DNA of 42,205 nt from Peptococcaceae bacterium BRH_c4b (GTDB taxonomy: Bacteria > Bacillota > Desulfotomaculia > Desulfotomaculales > Desulfocucumaceae), in NCBI GenBank assembly GCA_000961595.1, contig LADO01000030.1:1-42205 (forward strand), written 5' to 3'. Made by a program: the position numbers and the translations under genes. This document shows, in pieces, positions 36,501 through 42,205 of this stretch (its first letter is position 1; the number at the start of each line of letters is the position of its first letter). The notes below the pieces were generated by a model that did not search any database, was not told the DNA's origin, and worked only from the letters and a program-made list of their open reading frames with translations.

Positions 36501-37047
36501 GGTCTATGCGCACGAAAATGTGGTCGTTGACATCAGTTTCAAATTCCAGCCAGGCGCCACGGTTGGGAATGATGGTGGCGGTATACAGCTTTTTACCGCT
36601 GGGGTCTATCTGCTCCGCGAAATACACCCCTGGCGAGCGGACTAACTGGGAGACTATAACCCTTTCAGCCCCGTTAATAATAAAAGTTCCCTTATCAGTC
36701 ATCAGGGGGAAATCACCCATGAAGACTTCCTGCTCCTTAACTTCTCCTGTCTCCTTGTTAATCAGCCGCACCTTCACCCGCAGCGGCGCAGCATAAGTCA
36801 CATCACGCTCTTTGCATTCTTCTACCTTGTATTTGGGCTCACCCAACGTATAATCCAGAAATTCAAGTACAAGGTTACCGGTAAAATCCTGGATGGGGGA
36901 AATATCATGAAATACCTCCCTCAGACCCTCCCGCAAAAACCACTGGTAGGAATTGCGTTGTACTTCAATCAGGTTAGGCAGCTCCAGTACCTCTCCGAGT
37001 TTCGCGAAATTCTTCCTTACTCTGGAACCTACCTTTTCGGCATACAT
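33523..37047 (-). CDS. rpoB: DNA-directed RNA polymerase subunit beta
   Basis: The 1174-residue subunit shows the rifampicin-binding cluster [20 protein letters not shown] followed by [10 protein letters not shown] (from about residue 434) with sensitive-type residues, then [43 protein letters not shown] and [20 protein letters not shown] near the C-terminus. After the conserved end there is a strongly acidic tail of about 60 residues rich in Glu and Asp, common in Gram-positive beta subunits. The ATG at 37047 follows GAGGGG at a longer than usual distance. It has its own promoter behind the rplL terminator. Confidence 0.98.
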   Translation of the reverse strand: MYAEKVGSRVRKNFAKLGEVLELPNLIEVQRNSYQWFLREGLREVFHDISPIQDFTGNLVLEFLDYTLGEPKYKVEECKERDVTYAAPLRVKVRLINKETGEVKEQEVFMGDFPLMTDKGTFIINGAERVIVSQLVRSPGVYFAEQIDPSGKKLYTATIIPNRGAWLEFETDVNDHIFVRIDRTRKIPVTVLIRALGYGSNGMIIDLLDENKHIQETLTRDNTDSEEEALVEIYKKLRPGEPPTVESARSLLETLFFDPKRYDLANVGRYKIQKKIKHGVLYKYSDEPLENDVVLPETGEIVTRRGTVVTLDMAASAGEAGVAAGITEYDPYLRKYVPKSREFIRSLTPMDIIETVKYLLGLMDLKGTVDDIDHLGNRRLRSVGELLQNQFRIGLSRMERVVRERMTIQDVDVITPQVLINIRPVVAAIKEFFGSSQLSQFMDQTNPLAELTHKRRLSALGPGGLSRERAGFEVRDVHHSHYGRMCPIETPEGPNIGLIGSLSTYARINSFGFIETPYRKVNKETRKVTDEIVYLTADEEEGIIIAQANAPLDEEGAFLESKVNARSPEIVVVPADRVEYMDVSPKQVFSVATSLIPFLEHDDANRALMGANMQRQAVPLLKAQAPLVGTGIEYKAAKDSGVVVLSKSNGTVERVTANDISIRSDEGNLETYKLLKFTRSNQGTCINQKPIVNRGERVEAGQIIADGPSTDQGELALGRNILVAFMPWEGYNYEDAILVSAKAVKEDFFTSIHIEEYECDARDTKLGPEEITRDIPNVGEEILKDLDDRGIIRVGAEVRPGDILVGKVTPKGETELTAEERLLRAIFGEKAREVRDTSLRVPHGESGKIVDVKVFSRENGDELPPGVNQLVRVYIAQKRKISEGDKMAGRHGNKGVIARILPEEDMPFLPDGTPIEIVLNPLGVPSRMNIGQVLESHLGWAAHAMGYHVATPVFNGALEEDILNSLKEAGLPGNGKIELYDGRTGEPYDNPITVGYVYMLKLAHLVDDKIHARSTGPYSLVTQQPLGGKAQFGGQRFGEMEVWALEAYGAAYTLQEILTVKSDDVVGRVKTYEAIVKGENVPEPGVPESFKVLIKELQSLGLDVKVLSEDDQEIEIKEVEEDINETAKDLGLDLHEESVPPGGDDYDSDEVEDEEEITEELIEEEFDLNEEETG

Positions 37048-37256
37048 TTATGGCACCACACCCCTCATGAAAGTCAAACAGTTCAATATAACAAACAACG
37101 AAAAGCAAGGTGCTGGTAATACCAAGACCTCGCTTTCTAACAAAGGAATATTATACCCAGAATATTATTCCCCAAAATGAATCATCGGATACATATAATT
37201 TTCCTTCATGAATAATATTTTGGCTAATATAGTAAATATAGAATAGACATTTTTTA

Positions 37257-37285
37257 ATGTTAGCAAAAGGATTACATTTTGTCAA
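37257..37285 (-). promoter_or_regulatory. Sigma-A promoter of rpoBC
   Basis: A perfect TTGACA (37280-37285) and TAACAT (37257-37262) are 17 bases apart on the minus strand. It lies 22 bases beyond the T-tract of the rplL terminator, leaving a leader of about 200 bases before rpoB (37048-37256), which is AT-rich and has no ORF or strong hairpin that I could see. Confidence 0.75.
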
Positions 37286-37307
37286 GAGATTATTTAAAAT
37301 TGATGTT

Positions 37308-37345
37308 GAAAGTGAAAACAGGGCCGTCCCTACGGACCGGCCCTG
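37308..37345 (-). terminator. Terminator of rplJ-rplL
   Basis: CAGGGCCGGTCC pairs with GGACGGCCCTG (37319-37345, one bulged base) on the minus strand, followed by TTTTCACTTT. It lies 18 bases past the rplL stop codon and separates rplJL from rpoBC, so rpoBC depends on its own promoter plus any readthrough. Confidence 0.8.
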
Positions 37346-37363
37346 TTGCTCTGGCGGGATTAA

Positions 37364-37744
37364 TTACTTAACCTCAACAGTAGCGCCCTGTTCTTCCAAT
37401 TTGGCCTTGATAGCAGCAGCTTCATCCTTGCTGGTCTTCTCCTTGACGGGCTTCGGAGCGCTGTCAACCAGATCCTTGGCTTCTTTTAGGCCGAGGCCGG
37501 TGATTTCGCGTACTACCTTGATGACGTTGACTTTTTTATCGCCCACTGCAGACAAAATTACGTCAAACTCAGTCTGTTCTTCCTCCACTGCTGCGGGAGC
37601 TGCTGCTGCGGGCATGGCTGCCATGGCCATAGGTGCAGCGGCAGTTACGCCGAATTCTTCTTCAAAGGCCTTCACCAGTTCGGCCAGTTCCAGTACAGTC
37701 AAGCCCTTAACGGCTTCTAAAATTTCATTTACTTTAGACATCAT
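37364..37744 (-). CDS. rplL: 50S ribosomal protein L7/L12
   Basis: The 126-residue protein has the N-terminal dimerisation helices ([20 protein letters not shown]), an alanine-rich hinge (about 35-53) and the C-terminal factor-binding domain with [20 protein letters not shown] and [20 protein letters not shown]. It forms the ribosomal stalk on L10 and recruits the translational GTPases. Two ATG codons follow GGAGG (37744 and 37741); either could be used. Confidence 0.97.
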   Translation of the reverse strand: MMSKVNEILEAVKGLTVLELAELVKAFEEEFGVTAAAPMAMAAMPAAAAPAAVEEEQTEFDVILSAVGDKKVNVIKVVREITGLGLKEAKDLVDSAPKPVKEKTSKDEAAAIKAKLEEQGATVEVK

Positions 37745-37805
37745 TTAAACCTCCTAATTATTAACTTTAATTTTTACCGTAAGTACCTATGTTGCCACTG
37801 GTTCG

Positions 37806-38336
37806 TTATGCGGTTTCGCCAGTCTTTTGCTTGCGTACTGCTTCCAGCACATAAACAAAATTACGCAGCACGCCCTGCAGCGCACCGGCAAAGCCATACA
37901 TGGGGGTTTGCATACCGCCCAGCACCCTGGTCAGCAGCACTTCCCGGGAAGGCAAATCCGCCAGGCTTTTAACTGCATTGGCGTCCATAGCCTTACCTTC
38001 CAGCAAACCGCCTTTGATCTCAAATATTTTGTACTCCTTGGCGAAATCCGTAAATACTTTGGCCGGGGCTACTAGATCCTCGTTACAAAAAGCTATGGCG
38101 GTGGGTCCTTCCAGATATGATTCAAGACCATCAAAGCCCAGTTCTCTGGCGGCTTTCAGGGTCAGGGTGTTCTTAACCACTTTCAGTTCGCTGCCCTTTT
38201 CCCGCAACCTGCGACGCAGCTTAGTCATAGCGGCTACATTCAGTCCCCTGTAATCGGCCATGATGGCAACCTTGCATGCACTCAGTCTCTTACTTACTTC
38301 CTGGAGCATCAACTCTTTTTCCTGTCTGGTAGGCAA
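37806..38336 (-). CDS. rplJ: 50S ribosomal protein L10
   Basis: The 176-residue protein has ADYRGLNVAAMTKLRRRLRE, KVVKNTLTLKAARELGF and ALQGVLRNFVYVLEAVRKQK. L10 anchors L7/L12 and, as a complex with it, represses its own operon. The frame opens with GTG at 38345, which is part of the GGAGGTG site; the TTG at 38336, seven bases beyond GGAGG, is chosen. The leader holds an attenuator and a heptamer element. Confidence 0.95.
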   Translation of the reverse strand: MPTRQEKELMLQEVSKRLSACKVAIMADYRGLNVAAMTKLRRRLREKGSELKVVKNTLTLKAARELGFDGLESYLEGPTAIAFCNEDLVAPAKVFTDFAKEYKIFEIKGGLLEGKAMDANAVKSLADLPSREVLLTRVLGGMQTPMYGFAGALQGVLRNFVYVLEAVRKQKTGETA

Positions 38337-38357
38337 AAAATACACCTCCTTTCTAAG

Positions 38358-38455
38358 GTCTAAAGTCTAAAGTCTAAGGTCCAAGGTCTAAAGACTAAGA
38401 TTCTCAATCCCTCTTTTGACTTCTGACATTTGACTTTCGACATTTGACTTTTGAC
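38358..38455. repeat. Heptamer element A4, between the L10 attenuator and rplJ
   Basis: Left arm: GTCTAAA, GTCTAAA, GTCTAAG, GTCCAAG, GTCTAAA, GACTAAG (38358-38399). Spacer: 14 bases. Right arm: TTTTGAC, TTCTGAC, ATTTGAC, TTTCGAC, ATTTGAC, TTTTGAC (38414-38455). It is transcribed in the rplJ leader downstream of the terminator and ends about ten bases upstream of the rplJ ribosome binding site. Confidence 0.85.
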
Positions 38456-38460
38456 TTCTA

Positions 38461-38590
38461 AAAATAAAACAGGCCTGTAGACATAGACTATAGGCCTGTC
38501 AGTTTCATGATGGACAGGTGAAGTCCCGGGCCTCGGCTGGCGGCTTGCGCCTTTAAGTATAAAACACCAACTGTCTACAGTCAGGATAAA
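38461..38590 (-). promoter_or_regulatory. L10-type leader with transcription attenuator
   Basis: On the minus strand the leader begins CTGTAGACAG-TTGGTG and contains GGC-GCAA-GCC, CCAGCCGAGGCCCGGG and CACCTGTC, an arrangement like the L10 leader of Firmicutes, where GACA..GGTG pairs with CACCTGTC. At its end ACAGGCCT/AGGCCTGT (38469-38476, 38492-38499) followed by TTTTATTTT forms an intrinsic terminator. CTGTAGACA (38572-38580) is perfectly complementary to TGTCTACAG (38475-38483), which is part of the terminator, so an antiterminator is possible. In B. subtilis L10(L12)4 promotes attenuation at this place. Confidence 0.8.
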
Positions 38591-38597
38591 CAACCGG

Positions 38598-38625
38598 GTA
38601 TTAAACCGGCGCTACCGTTATTCAA
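38598..38625 (-). promoter_or_regulatory. Possible promoter of rplJL
   Basis: TTGAAT (38620-38625) and TAATAC (38598-38603), 16 bases apart on the minus strand, lie between rplA and the L10 leader. Transcription would start just upstream of the leader structure. Readthrough from rplA is an alternative source. Confidence 0.45.
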
Positions 38626-38639
38626 TTTGTAAGCGGCAG

Positions 38640-39338
38640 TTATGCTGTGATTTTCTGGGAATTAATTTTGATTCCCGGTCCCATGGTAGAAGAAACAAAA
38701 ATTCCTTTAATGTACTGGCCCTTGGCAGCGGCAGGCTTAACTCTTATTAACTGCTCCACCAGGATGCGCAGGTTTTCCGCCAGTTTTTCCACCGGAAAAG
38801 ATACCTTGCCGATAGGTGCATGAATTACTCCTGCTTTATCAACCCGATACTCAATTTTACCAGCCTTAACTTCTTCCACAGCCCTGGTTACATCAAAGGT
38901 AACTGTACCGGTTTTAGGGTTGGGCATGAGTCCACGGGGGCCAAGTATTTTACCCAGCCTGCCCACCAAGCCCATCATATCCGGAGTGGCAATGGCCACA
39001 TCGAAGGAAAGCCAGCCCTCTTTCTGAATTTTTTCCACCATATCCTCGGCACCCACAAAATCCGCGCCAGCATCTTCCGCTTCCTTGACCTTGTCCCCTT
39101 TTGCGAAAACCAGAACCGTTCTGGTTTTGCCGGTACCATGGGGCAGTACCACTGCACCCCGCACCTGCTGATCAGCGTGTCTGGGGTCAACACCCAGTTT
39201 CACCACAGCCTCTACAGTTTCGTCAAATTTGGCCGGGGCCAATTTCTTCACCATATCCAGTGCATCGACAGGCTCATACAATACAGTTTTGTCCACTTGC
39301 TTTAACGCATCGGCAAGTTTTTTGCCAAGCTTAGGCAT
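38640..39338 (-). CDS. rplA: 50S ribosomal protein L1
   Basis: The 232-residue protein begins [20 protein letters not shown] and has [53 protein letters not shown] and the C-terminal [20 protein letters not shown]1 forms the mobile stalk at the E site. An upstream TTG (39344) is in frame; the ATG at 39338, eight bases past GGAGG, is the family start. Confidence 0.97.
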   Translation of the reverse strand: MPKLGKKLADALKQVDKTVLYEPVDALDMVKKLAPAKFDETVEAVVKLGVDPRHADQQVRGAVVLPHGTGKTRTVLVFAKGDKVKEAEDAGADFVGAEDMVEKIQKEGWLSFDVAIATPDMMGLVGRLGKILGPRGLMPNPKTGTVTFDVTRAVEEVKAGKIEYRVDKAGVIHAPIGKVSFPVEKLAENLRILVEQLIRVKPAAAKGQYIKGIFVSSTMGPGIKINSQKITA

Positions 39339-39386
39339 ATACAATTCCTCCTCGTGGTATTAACGGAAAAATTCCTCCCACTATTA

Positions 39387-39815
39387 TTAGCCCTCAACTA
39401 TTTCTATACCCATACTGCGCGCAGTTCCCTGCACCATACTCATGGCCGCTTCTACAGATGCGGCATTGAGGTCTTTCATTTTTAGTTCGGCAATTTCCTT
39501 AACCTTGGACTGAGGTACTTTGCCTACTATTTTCTTGTTCGGTTCTCCTGATGCAGTTTCTATACCGGCTGCTTTTTTTAACAGCACGGAAGCCGGCGGG
39601 GTTTTGGTGACAAATGTAAATGAACGATCTTCGTAAACGGTAATTTCCACCGGAATAATCAAGCCCGCTTGTTTTGCAGTGACTTCATTATATTGCTTTA
39701 CGAAAGCCATAATGTTTACACCATGCTGACCCAGCGCAGGACCCACAGGAGGAGCCGGGGTGGCCTTACCTGCCTCACACTGTAATTTAATTATTGCGGC
39801 AACCCTCTTTGCCAT
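39387..39815 (-). CDS. rplK: 50S ribosomal protein L11
   Basis: The 142-residue protein begins [20 protein letters not shown] with the [20 protein letters not shown] proline-switch region and the C-terminal RNA-binding domain ([32 protein letters not shown]). L11 belongs to the GTPase-associated centre. A GTG at 39824 is in frame and closer to GGAGG, but the ATG at 39815 gives the family start. Confidence 0.96.
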   Translation of the reverse strand: MAKRVAAIIKLQCEAGKATPAPPVGPALGQHGVNIMAFVKQYNEVTAKQAGLIIPVEITVYEDRSFTFVTKTPPASVLLKKAAGIETASGEPNKKIVGKVPQSKVKEIAELKMKDLNAASVEAAMSMVQGTARSMGIEIVEG

Positions 39816-39844
39816 TCTTTCCACACCTCCTTAAACTTATCTTG

Positions 39845-39960
39845 TTCAGCCCGGATTTTTTCCCGGAGGCCGCTCCCAAAACTGCGCCTGGCAGTTTGAC
39901 TCGCCGTCCAGTGCTCACGTACCACCAGTACGCTCCGCGCTGTCCGTCTTCGCCTTCCGT
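39845..39960 (-). other. Structured GC-rich spacer between nusG and rplK
   Basis: The 168-base spacer contains CGTAC/GTACG (39918-39922, 39928-39932), AAACTG/CAGTTT (39879-39884, 39892-39897) and CCGG-ATTTTTTC-CCGG near 39852. It has a higher GC content than its surroundings and several short stems but no T-run, so it is not a clear terminator. It may be the L1-binding leader of rplKA or an interspersed structured element; no homology search was possible. Confidence 0.4.
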
Positions 39961-39983
39961 ACCATGCTTGTTTTTGACCTGTC

Positions 39984-40511
39984 TTAGACTAACCTTTCCA
40001 CCTGCGAAAAATCCAATTCTACCGGGGTGTCCCGGCCAAACATAGAGATCCTTACCTTAACCTTTGTTTTTTCGGGATAAATCTCTTCTATGATACCCTC
40101 AAAACTCTCAAAAGGTCCGGATATAACCCGTACGTGCTCGTCGATGTTAAAGGCAACTTTTGTCCGGGCTTCTTCAACACCCATAGTTTTTATGATTTGC
40201 AAAGCCTCGGCTTCGGTCAGTGGTATAGGCTTTGCGCCCGTACCCACAAAGCCGGTAACCCCGGGGGTGTTGCGCACCACATACCAGGAATCGTCTGTCA
40301 TGATCATTTCCACCAGCACATACCCCGGAAAGACCTTTCTCTTATTAATCTTGCGCTTGCCATTCTTGATCTCTATCTCATCTTCCATGGGCACAAGGAT
40401 ACGAAAGATCTTTTCCTCCATGTTCATGGATTCGATCCTTTTTTCCAGGTTTGCCTTGACCTTGTTTTCATATCCTGAATAGGTATGAATTACATACCAC
40501 TGTTTATTCAT
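39984..40511 (-). CDS. nusG: Transcription elongation and termination factor NusG
   Basis: The 175-residue protein has the NGN domain (WYVIHTYSGYENKVKANLEK, then KVFPGYVLVEMIMTDDSWYV, VRNTPGVTGFVG) and the C-terminal KOW domain (EHVRVISGPFESFEGIIEEI). It binds RNA polymerase and links it to pausing, Rho or the ribosome. The binding site in front of the ATG is weak. It is in the conserved secE-nusG-rplK order. Confidence 0.97.
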   Translation of the reverse strand: MNKQWYVIHTYSGYENKVKANLEKRIESMNMEEKIFRILVPMEDEIEIKNGKRKINKRKVFPGYVLVEMIMTDDSWYVVRNTPGVTGFVGTGAKPIPLTEAEALQIIKTMGVEEARTKVAFNIDEHVRVISGPFESFEGIIEEIYPEKTKVKVRISMFGRDTPVELDFSQVERLV

Positions 40512-40561
40512 AATACAAGGGACCCGTTAAACAGATCCCCCACCTCCCCGGCTATTGGTAG

Positions 40562-40891
40562 CTATCTAATAATCAGTTGTAGAATCCTGCTCAGCAGCGA
40601 GTCAAAAACCCAGATAACAGCCGCAACCACCAAAACAGCCACTACAACCACCGAGGTGTATACGATAACTTCGCGACGGTTTGGCCAGTGAACCTTTTTT
40701 AACTCGTTTAAAACACCCCGAAAATATTTTTTGGTCTGCTCCAGGCGATTAACCCTTTCTTTCTTTGCGGGTACCGTCTTCTTGTCAGGCTTTACAATAA
40801 TTTTTTTCGGGGCACTTTCTTTGTTTTGCTTGGCCTCCAACTCTTTCCCCCCGGAATTGTCTTTCTTACCTTGCCCTTTCGTCACAGCCAC
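40562..40891 (-). CDS. secE: Protein translocase subunit SecE
   Basis: The 109-residue protein has a long lysine-rich N-terminal extension (about 1-45), then the conserved amphipathic helix with FRGVLNELKKVHWPNRREVI and one membrane segment (about 76-96). SecE stabilises SecY. The GTG start follows GGATGGGTG. It is in the rpmG-secE-nusG order. Confidence 0.94.
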   Translation of the reverse strand: MAVTKGQGKKDNSGGKELEAKQNKESAPKKIIVKPDKKTVPAKKERVNRLEQTKKYFRGVLNELKKVHWPNRREVIVYTSVVVVAVLVVAAVIWVFDSLLSRILQLIIR

Positions 40892-40938
40892 TTCACACCC
40901 ATCCTTAAAAAATACCTCTCAAGCCGTAACTTCTTGAA

Positions 40939-41088
40939 TTACCGGGTTTCTTTGTGCATGGTATGGATATGACAAAAACGGCAGTATTTCTTCATTTCTA
41001 TCCTGCCCGGATCGTTCTTTTTATTTTTGGTAGTTGTATAGTTACGGCGCTTGCACTCTGTACAGGCCATTGTAACACCCACCCTCAT
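40939..41088 (-). CDS. rpmG: 50S ribosomal protein L33
   Basis: The 49-residue protein begins [20 protein letters not shown] and has two zinc pairs, C9-C12 and C36-C39, as in the zinc-binding form. It ends HTMHKETR. The frame extends to 41175, but the ATG at 41088 follows GGGAGG and gives the family length. It is the first gene behind the promoter at 41147-41175. No tRNA-Trp gene is found between it and secE. Confidence 0.95.
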   Translation of the reverse strand: MRVGVTMACTECKRRNYTTTKNKKNDPGRIEMKKYCRFCHIHTMHKETR

Positions 41089-41146
41089 CAATAACACCTC
41101 CCAAACTAAAAAAAGACCAAAAATGTAATAAATAGATGACCCAAAT

Positions 41147-41175
41147 AATTTATCACAATTAATTTTCGCTGTCAA
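41147..41175 (-). promoter_or_regulatory. Sigma-A promoter of rpmG-secE-nusG-rplK-rplA
   Basis: A perfect TTGACA (41170-41175) and TAAATT (41147-41152) are separated by 17 bases on the minus strand. The leader to rpmG is about 50 bases. Additional TATAAT-like hexamers lie upstream (around 41200 and 41230) and may be a second start. Confidence 0.75.
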
Positions 41176-41279
41176 TACTTAGGAAACTGCTTCAATTATA
41201 CAACAGTATAACTTTTTTCTGAATGATTATACAAGACCCGCGTCTCGGCTGCCTGTATAAACATGCTGAGCAATTATCA

Positions 41280-41343
41280 AAATTAAAATAAGACTTTCAA
41301 CGGCGTCAAAGAATTGGCCTCCCGGGCCAATTCTTTGACGCCG
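41280..41343 (-). terminator. Very strong terminator of the right-edge tuf gene
   Basis: A perfect 19-bp inverted repeat (41301-41319 and 41325-41343) encloses a five-base loop, and on the minus strand is followed by TTGAAAGTCTTATTTTAATTTTG. It starts about 12 bases after the tuf stop codon and separates tuf from the rpmG promoter. Confidence 0.85.
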
Positions 41344-41354
41344 GTATGAACAAA

Positions 41355-42205
41355 CTATTCAATAACTGATGTAACCACACCGGCGCCCACAGTACGGCCG
41401 CCCTCGCGGATGGCGAAGCGCAGTCCTTCTTCTATGGCGATGGGGGTTATGAGTTTTACGTTGATGCGGATGTTATCTCCGGGCATCACCATTTCCACTC
41501 CCTCGGGCAGTTCGGCTACGCCGGTAACGTCGGTGGTCCTGAAGTAGAACTGCGGGCGGTAGCCGTTAAAGAACGGTGTGTGCCGGCCACCCTCTTCCTT
41601 GGTCAATACGTATATTTCAGCGTTGAAATGGGTGTGCGGTTTGATGCTGCCGGGTTTCGCCAATACTTGACCGCGCTCAATTTCTTTACGGTCTACGCCC
41701 CTTAAGAGGCAGCCCACGTTGTCTCCCGCTTCGCCGCGGTCCAGCAGTTTACGGAACATTTCTACTCCGGTTACCACGGTCTTACGCGGTTTCTCCTGCA
41801 GACCTACTATTTCTATTTCTTCGCCCACTTTGACGGCGCCCCGCTCGATTCTGCCGGTGGCTACTGTGCCGCGCCCGGTGATGCTGAATACGTCTTCTAC
41901 GGGCATAAGGAAGGGTTTGTCTAAGGCGCGCACCGGTGTGGGTACGTAGCTGTCTACTGCGTCCATCAGTTCCCAGATGCTCTTGCACCATTCGCATTCC
42001 TTTTTGCCACAGCCGCATTCCAGCGCTTTTAAGGCTGAGCCGGTGATGATGGGTATGTCGTCGCCGGGAAATTCGTATATGGACAGTAGTTCTCTTACTT
42101 CCATGTCTACCAGTTCCAATAGTTCGGGGTCGTCTACCATATCAGCTTTGTTCAGGTATACTACGATGTAGGGTACGCCTACCTGACGGGCCAGCAGAAT
42201 GTGCT
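41355..42205 (-). CDS. tuf: Elongation factor Tu, second copy (3' part, cut by window edge)
   Basis: The window holds the C-terminal 283 codons, from within domain 1 to the stop. It includes NKAD, the four-cysteine insert ([11 protein letters not shown], encoded at 41985-42017) and domains 2 and 3. From 41368 to 42205 the DNA matches the copy at 25087-25924 with only one difference that I could find by eye, a silent change at 41606. The last residues differ (TSVIE here, TSIIIA in the other copy). Such identity suggests gene conversion. The gene is presumably complete outside the window. Confidence 0.97.
   Translation of the reverse strand, partial: HILLARQVGVPYIVVYLNKADMVDDPELLELVDMEVRELLSIYEFPGDDIPIITGSALKALECGCGKKECEWCKSIWELMDAVDSYVPTPVRALDKPFLMPVEDVFSITGRGTVATGRIERGAVKVGEEIEIVGLQEKPRKTVVTGVEMFRKLLDRGEAGDNVGCLLRGVDRKEIERGQVLAKPGSIKPHTHFNAEIYVLTKEEGGRHTPFFNGYRPQFYFRTTDVTGVAELPEGVEMVMPGDNIRINVKLITPIAIEEGLRFAIREGGRTVGAGVVTSVIE

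Overview
The window looks like a chromosomal segment of a spore-forming Gram-positive bacterium of the class Clostridia, most like the Desulfotomaculum/Pelotomaculum group (Peptococcaceae). The clues are AGGAGG-type ribosome binding sites with many GTG and TTG starts, a CwlD-type sporulation amidase, the L7Ae-like RplGB gene in front of rpsL, a KOW-domain gene between map and infA, an ecfA1-ecfA2-ecfT-truA block behind rplQ, an SLH-domain surface protein, and an EF-Tu with a four-cysteine insert. The placement is inferred from gene content and protein similarity recognised by eye; no database was searched.

From about 2.75 kb to the right edge almost everything is on the minus strand, so transcription runs from high to low coordinates. 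In that order: the 3' part of a second tuf gene with a strong terminator (41.3-42.2 kb); rpmG-secE-nusG-rplK-rplA behind a clear sigma-A promoter; rplJ-rplL behind an L10-type attenuator leader; rpoB-rpoC with their own promoter just beyond the rplL terminator; the str cluster rplGB-rpsL-rpsG-fusA-tuf; the S10/spc/alpha superoperon from rpsJ to rplQ, including secY, map, the KOW gene, infA and the short rpmJ gene; the energy-coupling-factor transporter core ecfA1-ecfA2-ecfT; truA; then rplM-rpsI behind their own promoter and an L13-type leader. These genes build the ribosome, RNA polymerase, two elongation factors, the Sec translocon and N-terminal methionine processing. adk, often found between secY and map, is missing.

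The left 4 kb is accessory: cwlD and a lone starch-binding-type module gene on the minus strand, then an SLH-domain secreted protein and an acuA-like acetyltransferase on the plus strand, a 53-residue unknown ORF, and the first 21 codons of a probable IS transposase at the edge.

The unusual material is between the genes. Four intergenic sites carry the same kind of heptamer element: a run of GTCYAAR heptads, a short partly conserved spacer, and a run of WTTYGAC heptads. One copy is inverted relative to the other three. A related heptad (ACTACTG/CAGTAGT) flanks the ecfA2-ecfT gap and supplies the stop codon of ecfA2. Between rplC and rplD there are three tandem copies of a 77-bp unit ending in GGGGACA/TGTCCCC-like inverted repeats, with a solo relative near 1.3 kb whose inner stem differs by compensating changes. 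Several structured leaders (rplJ, rplM, rpsJ, rplC, nusG-rplK spacer, acuA, SLH gene) are also described. No rRNA, tRNA or CRISPR array was found.
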